A stretch of DNA of 64,000 nt from Pollenia angustigena. Lineage: Eukaryota; Arthropoda; Insecta; Diptera; Polleniidae. This document shows, piece by piece, positions 22,370 through 33,746 of this stretch. A program made the position numbers and the translations under genes. The first letter of the stretch is position 1, and the number at the start of each line of letters is the position of its first letter. The DNA lies in the NCBI GenBank assembly GCA_930367215.1, contig OV884056.1:85943285-86007284 (forward strand), given 5' to 3'. The notes beneath the pieces were generated by a model that was not told the origin of the DNA, did no database searches, and saw only the letters and a list, made by a program, of their open reading frames with translations.

Positions 22370-23377
22370 AGTTTTCGTTAAAAATAGTTTTTTTTTAAAC
22401 TTTCTTAGTTAACAGGATTAATCAAATTAAAAAGAATTTAATCAAAGCACGTTGCAGAAAGTGTCAGAGTACCTCAATATTGAAGTAAAGAAAAAACAAA
22501 TAAAATTAAAAAAATTTCGGGAAATTTTTCACTTTTTCGGCTACCTAAGCGCTACCTTAACGGTGTTAAGAATCATTCCTAGGAAGTTCATATGTTCTAG
22601 AAAGTTGTTTACTGAGGTACATTTTTGTAGTAGATTGTTTCCTTGAATCGAATTTTTTTAGGTTTTTTTGCGATTTTGATCTTGAAGATGAAGGTTTTTT
22701 GGATTTGATATGTTTACAATTTTTGTTCTTTATGACAAAAGATAAAACTGTGCCTCAGAGAGTAAATCTTAATTCGGAACGGCTTGCAAGATATGAGCCT
22801 TAGAAAATTTTGCAAAAATGACACCAAGGCCCAAAATCTTTGGGAGACCATAAAAAAAGCCTGACTTTGGGCAAGTAGTGTCCGTATATGGTTAAATTTC
22901 CATGAATTAAAAAATTACATACAGTGCATTATTCTTAGATTTTGGGTGCCACATATTATGCAATTTTTCTTATTCACAAGACCTTTGAGGTGAAAATGGA
23001 TCTCGTCTCTCATTATTCGATATGATCTTTGTATCTGCAAATCGAATGCAGACTTTCAAAATAAAATTGAACAACATTATTAATTCATTCTGTGCTAGTC
23101 TTTCCATCATAAATTCCCCAACCATTTCCAAGTAAATTCTGAAAAAAAAAACAAGTAAGAGTGCTATATTCGGCTGTGCCGAATCTTATATACCCTTCAC
23201 CATTGTGCGAGCAGAATACAGAGCAACTAGACAAAAACTAAATAATTTTTGCATAAACATACATATCATTATAAATTAAATTTAAAAAGCGAAAACTGGT
23301 AAATATTTTTTTTAAATCGTTTTTAGAACATAACAAAAAATAAAAATATTAAAAAAAAAAATTCTTTTTAAAAAACC

Positions 23378-23452
23378 AAGATTCGAACCAGCGAACTCAC
23401 AGTTTCTAACTTAAAACACACCCTAGACAACTGAACCATGAAGGAACGTTAT
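23378..23452 (-). repeat. tRNA-like segment inside the Helitron/DINE-like repeat
   Basis: On the minus strand, CATGGTTCAGTTGTCTAGGG (A-box-like) and GCTGGTTCGAATC (B-box-like) are about 35 bp apart, followed by an A/T-rich tail whose AAAAAGAATTTTTT..ATGTTCTAAAAA matches the tail after the different tRNA-like segment at 50352-50418. No proper acceptor stem, so not a functional tRNA. Confidence 0.55.
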
Positions 23453-23472
23453 TTGAATATCATTAAAATGAA

Positions 23473-23651
23473 GGCCCCTATTACGGTTTACAACTCAACT
23501 CAGTTGAGTTGTAATAAATACAACTGGTTGTGATCAGTTGGAATTTTTGTTATGTTTTTGTTCACCGCAATATAGCAAAGTTGTAAACCATAATACAAAA
23601 ATTAAGAAATTACAACTCAACTGAGTTGAGTTGTAAACCGTAATAGGGGCC
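23473..23651. mobile_element. 179-bp foldback MITE K
   Basis: Arms GGCCCCTATTACGGTTTACA and complement, about 40 bp nearly perfect, contain CAACTCAACT(C/G)AGTTGAGTTG, a palindrome within each arm. Flanked by GAA at 23470-23472 and 23652-23654. A broken arm of the same family follows at about 23661-23705. Lies inside the Helitron/DINE-like copy. Confidence 0.75.
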
Positions 23652-24326
23652 GAAATATGGCCCGTTTACTGTTCACAAATCAACACAGTTGAGTTGTAAT
23701 TACTTTTGATGTTTTGTTGCCATATCTTTTTCGTATTTGAACCGATCTTTCCGAATTTTTCAGAAAATATTTTCTACTAAAGATTTCCGATCTTTTGATG
23801 TGTAATGGATAACCGTAGATCAAATGGCAGTCCAAAAATTCAGGTTTTTATAAAATTTTTGATATTTTTTGTACGGGAGATACCACGCCCACTTCTCCAA
23901 TCACATTTTGTGGGATGCTGTGTATTGATAACCTCATTGTGTGTACCTAATTTGGAAACTTTGGCTCTTGCCGTTCTCCAGATATATAGAAAAAAGTAAT
24001 AAAAATACAACAACGACAAGGGATTTTTGGAAAAAATTAGAGGTAGTCGTGGTTTTTCGCTCATATCTTAGCCATTTTTGGACCGATCTGGCTGGATTTC
24101 AATAGCAAAATTAAAATAAGAATACCTCACAGATGCATACACCAACCAAGCCCCCATCATTTCTGGGGGCTTCGGAAAACCCATTTCAACAGACAGACGG
24201 ACAACCGGATTTGAGCTTCGCTTTTCATAAGGACCCAGAATATATATACTTTATAGGGTGTAGGATCAATATTGTAGAAATTAAAACGGAATGACAAAGA
24301 TATACAACTTCGGTGAAGGGTATAAA

Positions 24327-24850
24327 AACGTAAACAAAAAATTTATTCGCTAATAAAAACATAATATTTTTTTGCGCAGGCCGTGATATACAAATTAAAA
24401 TTAAATTCCTTATTTAAGTTATTCACAGTGTTAATCTTATTTTGTAAACACTAAATTTTTCGATAAATTTCGCACTTGGCTCCACTGTGTGTTGCTGCTC
24501 TGCCTGTCACTGATGATTTTATTTGTTGAATAAATAATATTTACTATTATTTATAAATTGATTTGTTAAGTTTTTTTGTTGTTGTTTTAGTTTTACGTAT
24601 AGATAAATGTCTTATTCCGTATTGTTTTCTTTTATTTGGTAAAAATTTTATTTTTCCCGGTTGTTTAGCTGCCTCTTTTATTTTTGCTGAATTGACTTTG
24701 CATAATTTTCGAATGACTTAACTTGTGGATAAATGTCTATTAAGTTATTTAATACACTGGGCAATATGAAAATTGTTGTTTTTGGCTTTATAATAAATTC
24801 ATTCGTTAAATTTTTAGAAATTTTTATTGGTACCCGGTTGTTAATATTAT
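24327..24850. other. No gene seen
   Basis: A/T-rich sequence with TTATTTG and TTGTTG strings and no element ends noticed. Confidence 0.5.
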
Positions 24851-24852
24851 TA

Positions 24853-25140
24853 ATATTGATCAGCGAATTCCGTCAGGAACATAAACTGTATTGAATCTGC
24901 AGTTATCTCTGTCCATTGGTTTAAAAGGTAGTTCGTGTAAAGATTTTTCAGTTTCTTTGAGAACTGTTCGTCTCCACGCAATGTTAGGTCTTCATCGGTT
25001 TCTAGACCCTTGTGGATTCCATTGGAGGGTTTTATGGCAGATGTCGTAAAAATGCTTTCGGAGTGAGGCCTGATCCATTTATATTTCCTTTTTCTTATCT
25101 GTTGACCTAGAACAATATAAGAAGCTGCTGAAAAACGTAT
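24853..25140 (-). pseudogene. Open reading frame without ATG, unrecognised
   Basis: On the minus strand one frame is open for about 97 codons, from after a stop near 25141 to TAA near 24851. It includes SYIVLGQQIRKRKYKWIRP, then a DEDLTLRGDEQFSKKLKNLY segment and ends TEFADQY. Composition looks more protein-like than its neighbours. A TTTTTCAG at about 25127-25134 could be a splice acceptor. Frames of this length occur by chance in this window, and no family is recognised. It may be an exon or an old transposase fragment. Confidence 0.22.
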
Positions 25141-25555
25141 TTATATCTTCTTGGTCAGCAACTTGCAATAATTGCGCGTTTGATCTCTAGAATTTGTCGC
25201 AGGCAACAGTTGGTTGTTATAGGCACCATAACAAGATGAAGTAAATGTTGGTCTTCCAACCATATTTATTTTGCTCGAGTTGTTTCGTTAGGAACCAACA
25301 AATGCTCTTTAAAATTTGTAGCATATCGATGGAAAAGGCATTCGATTACCTTTCTAACGATATGTCATTTATTTCGATCGGACTTTTTTGTTGGGCTCCA
25401 CAAGGGTTTGAGTGGGACCATACACCGAAAAACGCAAAAGTGCCGTTATCTAAAAAACGGTAATTAGGAAAAAAAAATTACAGCGATTTTCGTGCCCAAT
25501 TAACTTATCTAGGCATGTGGTGTTCTTGGTATTTTTCCAAATTAAAAATTTGGGC

Positions 25556-26580
25556 TGAAGTGCACTTTACGGGGCGTACGAAAAAAAAAATAAAAAAAAT
25601 ATGCAACCCGATTCAGAATAAAAAAAGAAAAAACCATAATTAAAATTTAAGGGGGCTGAGGCCCGTGGTGCCCTCTGGACCCAAAAAACTGCCCCGCCCA
25701 CTTTGTGATATGTGTGGGTACTCAAATTAAAGGTAATTTGCTCACGATTGCAAATATGTATTTTGTTTTTGTGTTCGCATATTATTTTCCTCTCTAGGTT
25801 AATTTAAGTATCTTTTAGGTGCAGAAAAGCTTTAGTTAGCGAAGCAGGTGTTTGTTATACCTTAGAGGAGAAAATCCTTGCGACCGGCTATGCAGAGAAG
25901 CTTTATTTAGCAAAGCCGGTATTTGTTATACCATAGAGGATAAAATTCTTGCGCCCGGCTGAAGGCCGGCTATGCAGAGAAGCTTTAGTTAGCGAAGCCG
26001 GTCTTTGTTATACCATAGAGCAGAAAATCCTTGCGCCCGGCCGAAGGCCGGCTATGCAGAGAAGCTTTAGTTAGCGAAGCCGGTTTTTTTATTCCATAGA
26101 GGAGAAAATCCATGCGCTCGGCCGAAGGCCGGCTACGCAGAAAAGAATTCTTAAGCACATCGGAAATAGGCTATTAGTTACAAAAAAAAAAAAAAAAATT
26201 TTTTTTAAATCGAACATAAAACATTAAAAAATACAAAATAAAACAAAATATTTACAATCGTGAGCAAACTGCCATTAATTTGAGTACCTACACATAGATG
26301 TGAGTGGATGGGTGCACTTTTTTTTACCCAGAGGGCCCCAAAAGTCCCGTCCGCCCTAAATTTTATTATTTTCGTTTTTCTTGTACAATTACCTTTAATT
26401 TGAGTACCCACACATTCAACTAAGTGGGCGGGGCGGTTTTTTGGGTCCAGAGGGCCCCACGGGCCTCAGCCCCCTTAAATTTTAATTATGGTTTTTTACT
26501 TTTTTTATTCTGAATCGGGTAGCATATTTTTTTATTTTTTTTTTCGTACGCCCCGGTAAGTGCACTTTTGCCAAAATTTG
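25556..26580. mobile_element. Foldback element U1 with tandem 82-bp core
   Basis: Left arm about 25556-25770 and right arm about 26220-26580 are inverted copies (shared GTGCACTT, GGGGCGTACG, CCCGATTCAGAATAAAAAAA, GGGGGCTGAGGCCCGTGG, TGTGTGGGTACTCAAATTAA). The right arm has an extra partial repeat of the TACTCAAATTAA block. Between them lies the GGCCGAAGGCCGGC tandem array. No ORF. Target duplication not found. Confidence 0.75.
25821..26145 (+). repeat. 82-bp tandem array with GGCCGAAGGCCGGC palindromes
   Basis: GCAGAGAAGC-type motifs start at 25821, 25892, 25974, 26056 and 26137, giving spacings of 71, 82, 82 and 81. Each unit has GCTTTAGTTAGCGAAGC, TTGTTATACCATAGAGGAG and a G+C-rich palindrome. 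The first unit lacks the 11-bp palindrome half. The same unit occurs at 34034-34475 in a palindromic arrangement. Confidence 0.85.
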
Positions 26581-26677
26581 TAAAGCAGTGTTATTATCGA
26601 AACTAGTGAGCGGCCTTCTTTTTCTTGTCGCTTGCTGTATATAATTTGTTTAGTTATCAACTATAAAATAACTGAAT

Positions 26678-28197
26678 ATGTACATTCGGGTGGCCGTTAT
26701 TTTCTTTTTTTTGATTTCTTATATTCTCCCCCACCAAATCGGTTCAGTTTTATGTAAAAAAAAATACAAAAAAATTTCGTAGCGATAAGTTGTGTTTTAG
26801 GGGGGGCGTCCGCCCCTCAAAGTTTGCCATCAAGCCATTTATTCAAATGTAATTTGTTTGCGTATGACTATCTCTTAAAAACAACATTTTACAAGAACAT
26901 GATATATGGCAATATTTTAGCTCTTCTAGTCAACAACATTAGCCTCGAAGAAAGTTTTTTGCTAAAATTAATATTTAAGAAAATAATTAAGAAAATAACA
27001 ACAAAATTCCAAACATTTTATATACGTTTTATATATATAAAAGAGGGATTTAATGTCAAGTGAACTAATTTTGAAATCGATGTCTTTCGATTTGGATGAA
27101 ATTTGCACCAACGTTAGTCCTATTGAATAGTAATTTTCAACAACATCGGTCAAAAAGTTTTTGAGTTTGGGGGGGTCAGAGTTTGAAATTTTGGCCATAT
27201 AGGTGTTCTTTCACATCCATGTAACTTATTACCAATTGGGGTTAGCAAAATTTGTCCCAAGCAGCTTAGATAGCTATTTGATCAATCTTTTTAAAAAACA
27301 AATTTTTTGTGAATATTATTTTTGTCAAGCTAATAGGGCCTAAATTTCTTCAATGTAAATAAAATTCAATTTTTAATTACAATATTTTGTTCCCGACGTT
27401 TCGTCGATTGTTTGTCGACTTTTTTTTTGTTTTTTTTTAATTTTTTAAAATTTTTTTTTTTAAATTTAAAACTTGGCAAAAAAAAAATAAAAAAAAAAAG
27501 TTTTAAATATAAAAAAAATATGTAAAAAAATTTTTTAAAAAAACAAAAAATTTTTTTTAAAAGATTGATTAAATAACTATCTAAGCTGCTTGAGACAAAT
27601 TTTGCTAACCCCAATTGGTAATAAGTTACATAGATATGAAAGAACACCTATATGGCCAACATTTCAAACTCTGACCCCCCCAAACTCAAAAACTTTTTGA
27701 CCGATGTTGTTGAAAATTTGTGTCTAAACTACTATTCAATAGGACTAACGTTGGTGCAAATTTCATCCAAATCGAAAGACATCGATTTCAAAATTAGTTC
27801 ACTTGACATTAAATCCCTCTTTTATATATATAAAACGTATATAAAATGTTTGGAATTTTGTTGTTACATATTTTCTTAATTATTTTCTTAAATATTAATT
27901 TTAGCAAAAAACTTTCTTCGAGGCTAATGTTATTGACTAGAAGAGCTAAAATATTGCCATATATTATGTTCTTGTAAAATGTTGTTTTTAAGAGATAGTC
28001 ATATGCAAACAAATTACATTTGAATAAATGGCTTAATGCAAACTTTGAGGGGCCGACGCCCCCCCCTAAAACACAACTTATCGCTACGAAATTTTTTTGT
28101 ATTTTTTTTTACATAAAACTGAACCGATTTGGGGGGGGAGAATATGAGAAATCAAAAAAAAAAGTTCTCCATACAACTAACGGCCACGCTAATGTAC
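26678..28197. mobile_element. Long foldback element W with arms of about 620 bp
   Basis: The left arm (about 26678-27311) and right arm (about 27541-28197) are near-identical inverted copies from TGTACATT..GGCCGTTA to AGCAGCTTAGATAGCTATTT. The loop (27312-27540) is almost pure A or T. Both arms hold the same open frame of about 76 codons (26968-27198 minus, 27652-27879 plus; start MA(K/N)ISNSDPPKLKNFL). One arm has a 13-bp indel inside it. No transposase recognised. RNA across it would form a long hairpin. Confidence 0.8.
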
Positions 28198-28256
28198 ATA
28201 CACGTATGTACGTATATGTGTGTATCAATGGGTTTTGTTTTATATTTATTCGTATA

Positions 28257-29713
28257 CAGTAGTTTTGACTTAACTGCCTTTTGTTTACGTGCACTTTTGA
28301 CTTAACTGCACAAAATTGATAATTTTTGGAATTATTCTTTATAATTCCATACAAATTCCTTTTTTAAGTGCACTTTCTATACCTGCGCATTTAAGATAAA
28401 TGCACAAAATTTTTGGCATTTTAAAATTATTTTCATACAAAAAATCAAAGTTAGCTGCACTTTCACTTAACTGCCCAAAATACATATTTTCTGGAATTAT
28501 TCTTCAAAATCCTTTTTACGTGCATTTTGTATACCTGCACATTTTTCATATTTTTGGGCAGCTTTAAAATATTTTCATACAAAACATCAAAGTTAGCTGC
28601 ACACATAAAAATATTTGGTGGCCACTTTTTCAAATAAATATCCAATTTAAGCTGTTTTTAAAAATATAAATCGCAATTATTTTGTTTTTTTTCCATAAAT
28701 TTTTATGTTCTTTGTGAATTCTCATTGTTTTTGTTAATGTTTCTTTTATATTAAATAAACATACATACACGTATAAAATGATCTGTTATTTCCCAGCTAG
28801 CATAGGCTGTTTGTTAGACGATTTTGTTTAATAAACAACTCCTAAAAGAATCTTCTGATGATTATCTGGCGAGTAACAAAAACAAAAACATCTAAATCTT
28901 TTTTTAATTTATTTTTTTTATTTATTTTTTGACACGCTCGTCTTTAAATCTTGGAATGAACCTTTTGGAACTCTCTGAAGGAGTCGTATAACAATTACTG
29001 ATCTACCTAAATAAGACCGTTTTTGAAGTATGAAAATGCTATTGCCAATACAATTTTAATAAAACAAACCGTCCTAACGATCTGTAAAACAGGATTTTAC
29101 GACAGGATGGTATTGATTTCGATACCTTAAGGTTTGTTTTATAGAAATTGTATGAAAATTAGAAGTTTTGGCATGAAAAATACGCTTGATGCCCTTATTT
29201 AGGTACCTCAGTCATACGACGAGTTGTAGAATAATACCTACATGAGTCTCATGCGACTCTTGGCATGCTTTTTGAAAGACTTGTTAGATAATCTCTACAT
29301 ACATCATAAACAATTCCCTTTGCGATTGATATAAGCGCTTTCGCTGCGTTATGGAAGAATCTCTCATAGGAATCAGCACGTGTAACAGTTTCTCCCGTTC
29401 GAGGAATTGTCTACCATTAAAAAATAAGCTCGTCGACGATCAAAAACACTCCCTGTGAGATTCCCAGTAGACTCCTAGACGATTGAAAATGGTAGCTGGG
29501 TTGAAATAAAATTTTAAATTTATGTATTAAAAAATAATTTTTTTATTCTACTTTTAAATCAAACACTTTACCTTAGCTGCACTTTTGTGCAGGTAACCAA
29601 AATTGTGTACCTGCACATTAAGGCAGGTAAATGCATTTAAGATAACTGCATTTTTGATTTACCTGCACAAAAAATCGTGCAAAGGTGATTGTGCAGCTAA
29701 GTCAAAACTACTG
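28257..29713. mobile_element. pogo-like element X (CAGTAGTTTTGACTTA ends)
   Basis: Ends CAGTAGTTTTGACTTAACTG and the complement of CAGTAGTTTTGACTTAGCTG are flanked by TA (28255-28256, 29714-29715). The left interior is built from repeats of ACTTAACTGC(A/C)CAAAAT, GGAATTATTCTT and ATCAAAGTTAGCTGCAC. A separate foldback (28792-29500) is nested inside. Confidence 0.8.
28792..29500. mobile_element. Foldback element E (CCCAGCTA ends) nested in X
   Basis: CCCAGCTAGCA at the left and TGGTAGCTGGG at the right. Inner inverted segments GTCGTATAACAATTACTGAT / CTCAGTCATACGAC and ACCTAAATAAG / CTTATTTAGGT form a long hairpin. The right half matches modules inside the composite elements at 31618 and 43163-43330 (GAGTCTCAT, GAAGAATCTC, TGTAACAGTTT). 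Confidence 0.7.
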
Positions 29714-29715
29714 TA

Positions 29716-30583
29716 CATATTTAATTGCCTATAAATATTTATAAATAAATTGTCATTTCTATTAATTTGTACGATAGAAAATAAATTAATATGTACTATG
29801 GAATGGGCATCATCAAGTATGCAGAATATTAACAAATAACCCATTAAGTACATAAATCACAATTATAATGACAACAACATGAAAAACTTAATGCAGCCTA
29901 AGCTTTTATTTTTTGATACTAAAATTTAACTTATTTTTTTTCTTGTTATATAACACACACACCTCAACAACCACAAATTTCATTTTACAAGTCTTTACAT
30001 TGCCACTTAAAAGTGAAATCTTTATTTGTCTTCATCACAAAACATGAGGGGTTAATTGCAAGGGAGGGATGCGACGATTTTGCGCCATCAGTAAACATTA
30101 TTAGCAACGACCGCGGTTATCACTAGCAATGACCACAACAACACTACACCAACCACACTAAAGGTTGATGGTTTTGGGTTTAAACTTTAAAGCTGACGGG
30201 TTTGTTTTTTTAAATGAAACAAACAATTCTGCCAGCACTCTTATATTGCGACTATCACTACTACTACTTTACACTACACCATTTCTAATTGAATTTTTGA
30301 TAATTTGTTTTCAAAAATTTTAAAAATTCTTTTTAAAAAATTTTCAATTGTAAATCGAAAAATATTCCAATTTGTATGAATCAAAATTGTATTTCAAAAT
30401 ATTTTTCTTATTAAGCAAAGTTTCAAACTTTTATCGAAAAAAGGCAATCTTTTCAAAATCGTTTTGAAATAAAATTACAGATACGTTTTAGGAAAAATAT
30501 TAAAAACTTTATATAAAACTAGCTTAACCCGTTGCGCTTGACACCCCCCCTTAATACAAATTTAGAAAGATTTATTTAAAACA
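29716..30583. other. No gene seen
   Basis: A/T-rich with a short run of C at 30543-30550 and no element ends noticed. Confidence 0.5.
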
Positions 30584-30723
30584 GGGGTCTAATCACCGCA
30601 TTCGATGCTATCGTATCGAATAAACTATCGAATTTTTTTGCATACGATAGATCGAGTTTGATGATACCAAAATAAATCATTTCGATCAATTTTGCTCGAT
30701 ATCGTATGCGGTGATTCGACCCC
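30584..30723. mobile_element. 140-bp MITE Y (GGGGTC ends)
   Basis: Inverted ends GGGGTCTAATCACCGCATTC and the complement (ATGCGGTGATTCGACCCC), with ATCGTATCGAA-type repeats between them. No ORF; the target duplication is unclear. Confidence 0.68.
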
Positions 30724-31011
30724 AGAACTCTTGTATTGATTTCCAGCTACTTACAGCCGTATTCCTAACAAAACGTAAGCCACAGTTTGTACACAACGTA
30801 CAACGAGCTACTAACTAGAATGCCAACCAGGGCTGCCAGATAAATTTGTGAGGTAATCGTCAATTTTCTGAGAAAAAAAAAAAAAAATCGTTTTTCACGT
30901 TTTGAAAAATCGTCAAAAAAAATCGGACAATTAAAAATTTACTTTTTTCAAACAATTTCTGTTTGATTTTTATAAAAAAAACATTCAAAGAAAAACATAA
31001 TAACTTCATAC

Positions 31012-31609
31012 CAGAGATCAGCAATGAGTAGTGAAAAAGTGAGTAGAGCTAAATCATGACTCATAAATTCTTGTACTTATACGCACTCATACTTATTCCA
31101 ATGTTATTCAAACTCATATTCACTCAAAAGTTTCATTTTATTCATCGTACTCATACTTAGCAACATTTGTAGTGTTTGATTTAGAATCTACTCAACTCAA
31201 TGTGTATAGGCGAAGCAAAATGCGAGGCTGCCAGATTTGTCCCCGAAATAGCAAAGTGACGATTTGGCAATTACAGTTTACTAAAGTTACATGTATGAAG
31301 TGGACGATTTTTTGGCAAATTTATCTGGCTGATTATTAAGTTTTGTGTTTTATCTGTTGTGTTAAAACGGTAAATGGATGAGCTTAATGATTTGAATAAT
31401 TGTGAGTATTGTAAGTATTTTCTTGAAATTATAAATCAAGCTGAGGTCATTTATGAGTATGCGTATAATGTCGACGTCGCACTCATAAATATTTCTCTGC
31501 GAGTATGAGTGAATCAGAGTAGTTTAGTTTAAATGAGTTTTACGCACTTATACTTACAATTGCATGAGTCAGTATGAGTAGCGAAAAAACGATTCATTGC
31601 TGATCTCTG
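31012..31609. mobile_element. hAT-like MITE C with perfect 8-bp duplication
   Basis: Ends CAGAGATCAGCAATGAGTA and complement (CATTGCTGATCTCTG) are flanked by CTTCATAC at 31004-31011 and 31610-31617. The other copy of the host element (near 43331-43340, minus strand) has a single CTTCATA at the same place, which is a true empty site. The interior is rich in ACTCATACTTA strings and contains a small segment with GGCTGCCAGAT / ATCTGGCTG ends. Confidence 0.9.
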
Positions 31610-31893
31610 CTTCATACCCAGCTAGCATTTTCAATCGTGTAAGAGATACTAGGAGTCTCATGATGAGCGTCTTTGAAAGTCGATGACCGCGTTTATTTAT
31701 TGTAGAAGATTCCTCACACGGGGAAAACTCTTAACACGACTGAGATTCAATCGTTGTGGGAATCGTTTAAGACGTGGGTAAAGATTATCTAACGAGTCTT
31801 TCATGCCAAGTATCGTATACGACTCATGTATTTATTCTCTTACAAATCGTGAAATGCTCGCCGTATAATTATTGAAAATATGATTTATACAGA

Positions 31894-32411
31894 GCAGTGT
31901 TCGAAAATAAACAGTTCATTATTTAACGTTCGGCTCATACACCCAGGAACGATATCTATTTTTTTTAGTGATTGTGTAGACATACACAAATCTTAATACC
32001 GTTCGTAACTATTTTCAAGAAAGAACCGCACATTATGTAATGTTCGGTTCTTCGTTAAAAAACAGAACAATTGTAGTGATACTGTAGACAAACATTATAT
32101 TTTAATGTTCTATAATGTTTTTTTCGTGTGGGTATTTTGTTTTTGTAAAAAAATGTTTGGTTTTTTTTACCAGCCAAAATGGACGAACATAAACGAGCCG
32201 AACCGAACACATTGAAAATTGTGGATTAAAAAAAAACCGAACGGAATTAAATATTCACATCTTTTGTTGAGTTTGATAAAAACAGTAATATTTTTGTGTT
32301 CGAAAGATGACTAACTAACAAACACTATTTGTTTGTGTTTTCCACAAATCTACCGAACCGAACATTAAGAAACGATATTTAGTGTTAATTTTCGAACACT
32401 GATACATTCGA
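31894..32411. mobile_element. hAT-like element A, copy 2, nested in B
   Basis: Inverted tips CAGTGTTCGAAAAT and its complement. The left flank ATACAGAG and right flank ATACATTC agree at five of eight bases. The uninterrupted host copy (near 42900-42930, minus strand) shows that about 13 bp of host sequence were lost at the right. The body matches element A copy 1. No ORF. Confidence 0.78.
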
Positions 32412-32515
32412 AGATGGTTTGACGAAAGATAAACAAAGTGTAACATTGTTGTTTTTTGTACTCTGAAAATAATCACTTAAAGATTTTCTTAAGACTTGCA
32501 TATTACAGCCATACC

Positions 32516-32835
32516 TAAACAAAAGCGGCAAACTTTTTCTATTTTTTGAATAGAGCGGCCTCAACGCTTTGTAATTGGAAAAACCAATTTTGACAGCTCG
32601 TTTAATAGTTAAGTTTGCCGCTATTGTTAATTAATAATAGCAATTTAGCTATTTTTTGGTCAATCTGGCGTTTTTATCTCTATTTTTATTTATAGTTCGT
32701 GGTTTTTATTAAACAATAAAGATATCAACACTGTTCGTGACACAAAGTTGGTGCTCCTGCTTATGTATGGCATATCAGCGTAAAAGTTAGGCAAAAGAAA
32801 ACGTTCCGCCTTCCGCTCTTGTTAAGGTACGCCTG
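32516..32835. mobile_element. TIR module BB, copy 1, inside element B
   Basis: Starts CAGCCATACCTAAAC after TA and ends GGTACGCCTG. Matches the free-standing copy at 48317-48638 and the copy inside the second B element (about 42490-42787, inverted). As both B copies carry it at the same position, it joined B before B spread. Confidence 0.72.
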
Positions 32836-32944
32836 TTAAACATTCCAAGATTAAAAAACGAACGTGTTAGAAATTTTAATGTTTTATTCAGGCTTTGGAG
32901 ACTGAAAAAAATCATACTTACAAAGAAACCCATTTTTATTTAAC

Positions 32945-33540
32945 ATTTCCCAGCTAGCATTTGGACGATTGTTTCTAGTAAAAATCACCTAAATGAGTAT
33001 TTTGCGATCACTTTTGATGATTTATTACTTGAGCGGTTGAAAAAGGATTTAAATATCGATGGCCTAATATAAGAAAGGCGTAACTCGATTTTTTGTTTGT
33101 TTACAAAGGAAGAAAGAAACTTATTGCGATTTTTTTCTGAGAAAAATGTGTTACGGTATGTACATTAGGGCAATAACCAAATTTTGGCATAGTACCACGG
33201 AGTGGCCAATAATGTTTTAGAAATGAAAACACCAGTCTCCAGTCGTTTTGCGAAAAAAAATCTCACCGGAAAATTGAACCGGAATGAATTGGAAACCGTA
33301 GGAAAATTTTTAAATCTAAAGCAGTGGATAAATTCCAAAATAGCATTTAAGTGATACGTATAGGGATATATACAAATATCAGGTGTATATTTTTTAAATT
33401 TCCGTGAGATAAAAATGGCTGTTTTCAAACTTTAACCCGATCCCTGCGCGAACTTTTTTAACAATCCCTTTTTGATATTCGCAAAAAATGTGAAAAAGTT
33501 ATGGCCCTAATGTACATGTATCGCTTTCAAATATTACCTG
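32945..33540. other. Left-end fragment of E, then no gene
   Basis: TTTCCCAGCTAGCATTTGGACGATTG near 32947 is the tip of an E-type element without a located partner. The open minus-strand frame at 33165-33428 has no recognisable motif. Confidence 0.45.
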
Positions 33541-33690
33541 AAGTTTCCTGATGATCTGGCCTAAGCAACCAGTGAAATGCGCATAGGAATAGCATATCCC
33601 ATCAACAATAAATTTCAATGTTTTTATCAAGAATAAAAACTGGGAATTAAGCACGAATATCAAAATCTTTTGAAATTAAAATTTTGTGTT
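33539..33690 (+). repeat. Direct duplication of about 145 bp, left copy (right copy 34924-35066)
   Basis: TGAAGTTTCCTGATGATCTG, GTGAAATGCGCATAGGAATA, ATAAAAACTGGGAATTAAGC and AAAATCTTTTGAAATTA recur in the same order and orientation at 34924-35066 with few differences. The inverted-repeat element at 33747-34647 lies between them. Confidence 0.8.
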
Positions 33691-33746
33691 CCCAAAAATT
33701 GAAATTACTTTTTGATAATAAACAGGCAAGTGCACGGCCTAAAGAA

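Larger units (their letters stand above)
23151..24326 (+). mobile_element. Helitron/DINE-like dispersed repeat, copy 1
   Basis: It starts ACAAGTAAGAGTGCTATA, then a hairpin TTCGGCTGTGCCGAA and TATATACCCTTCACCA. It ends CGGTGAAGGGTATAAAA, so its two ends carry inverted ACCCTTCACC / GGTGAAGGGT. The right part carries ACAGACAGACGGACA and TATATATACTTTATAGGG, shared with copies at 46643-48208 and 49729-50722 (minus). This layout resembles small fly DINE/INE-type Helitron relatives, but the family call is inference. It contains a tRNA-like segment and a foldback MITE. Confidence 0.65.
30838..32914 (+). mobile_element. Composite hAT-like element B, copy 1 (right end lost)
   Basis: Starts CAGGGCTGCCAGAT and continues in parallel with the inverted copy at 42359-43515: AATCGTCAAAAAAAATCGGAC, TTCATACCCAGCTAGC, GATGGTTTGACGAAAGATAA, ACTCTGAAAATAATCA and GCTTTGTAATTGG-type blocks. 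The match stops near GACTGAAAAAAATC, before the expected terminal repeat. Three insertions are visible: C (31012-31609), A2 (31894-32411), and a BB module (32516-32835) shared by both B copies. Confidence 0.8.

Noticed and set aside
27366..27647. Minus-strand ORF of Phe/Lys in the loop of foldback W
   Set aside because: It is the translation of poly-A/poly-T loop sequence.
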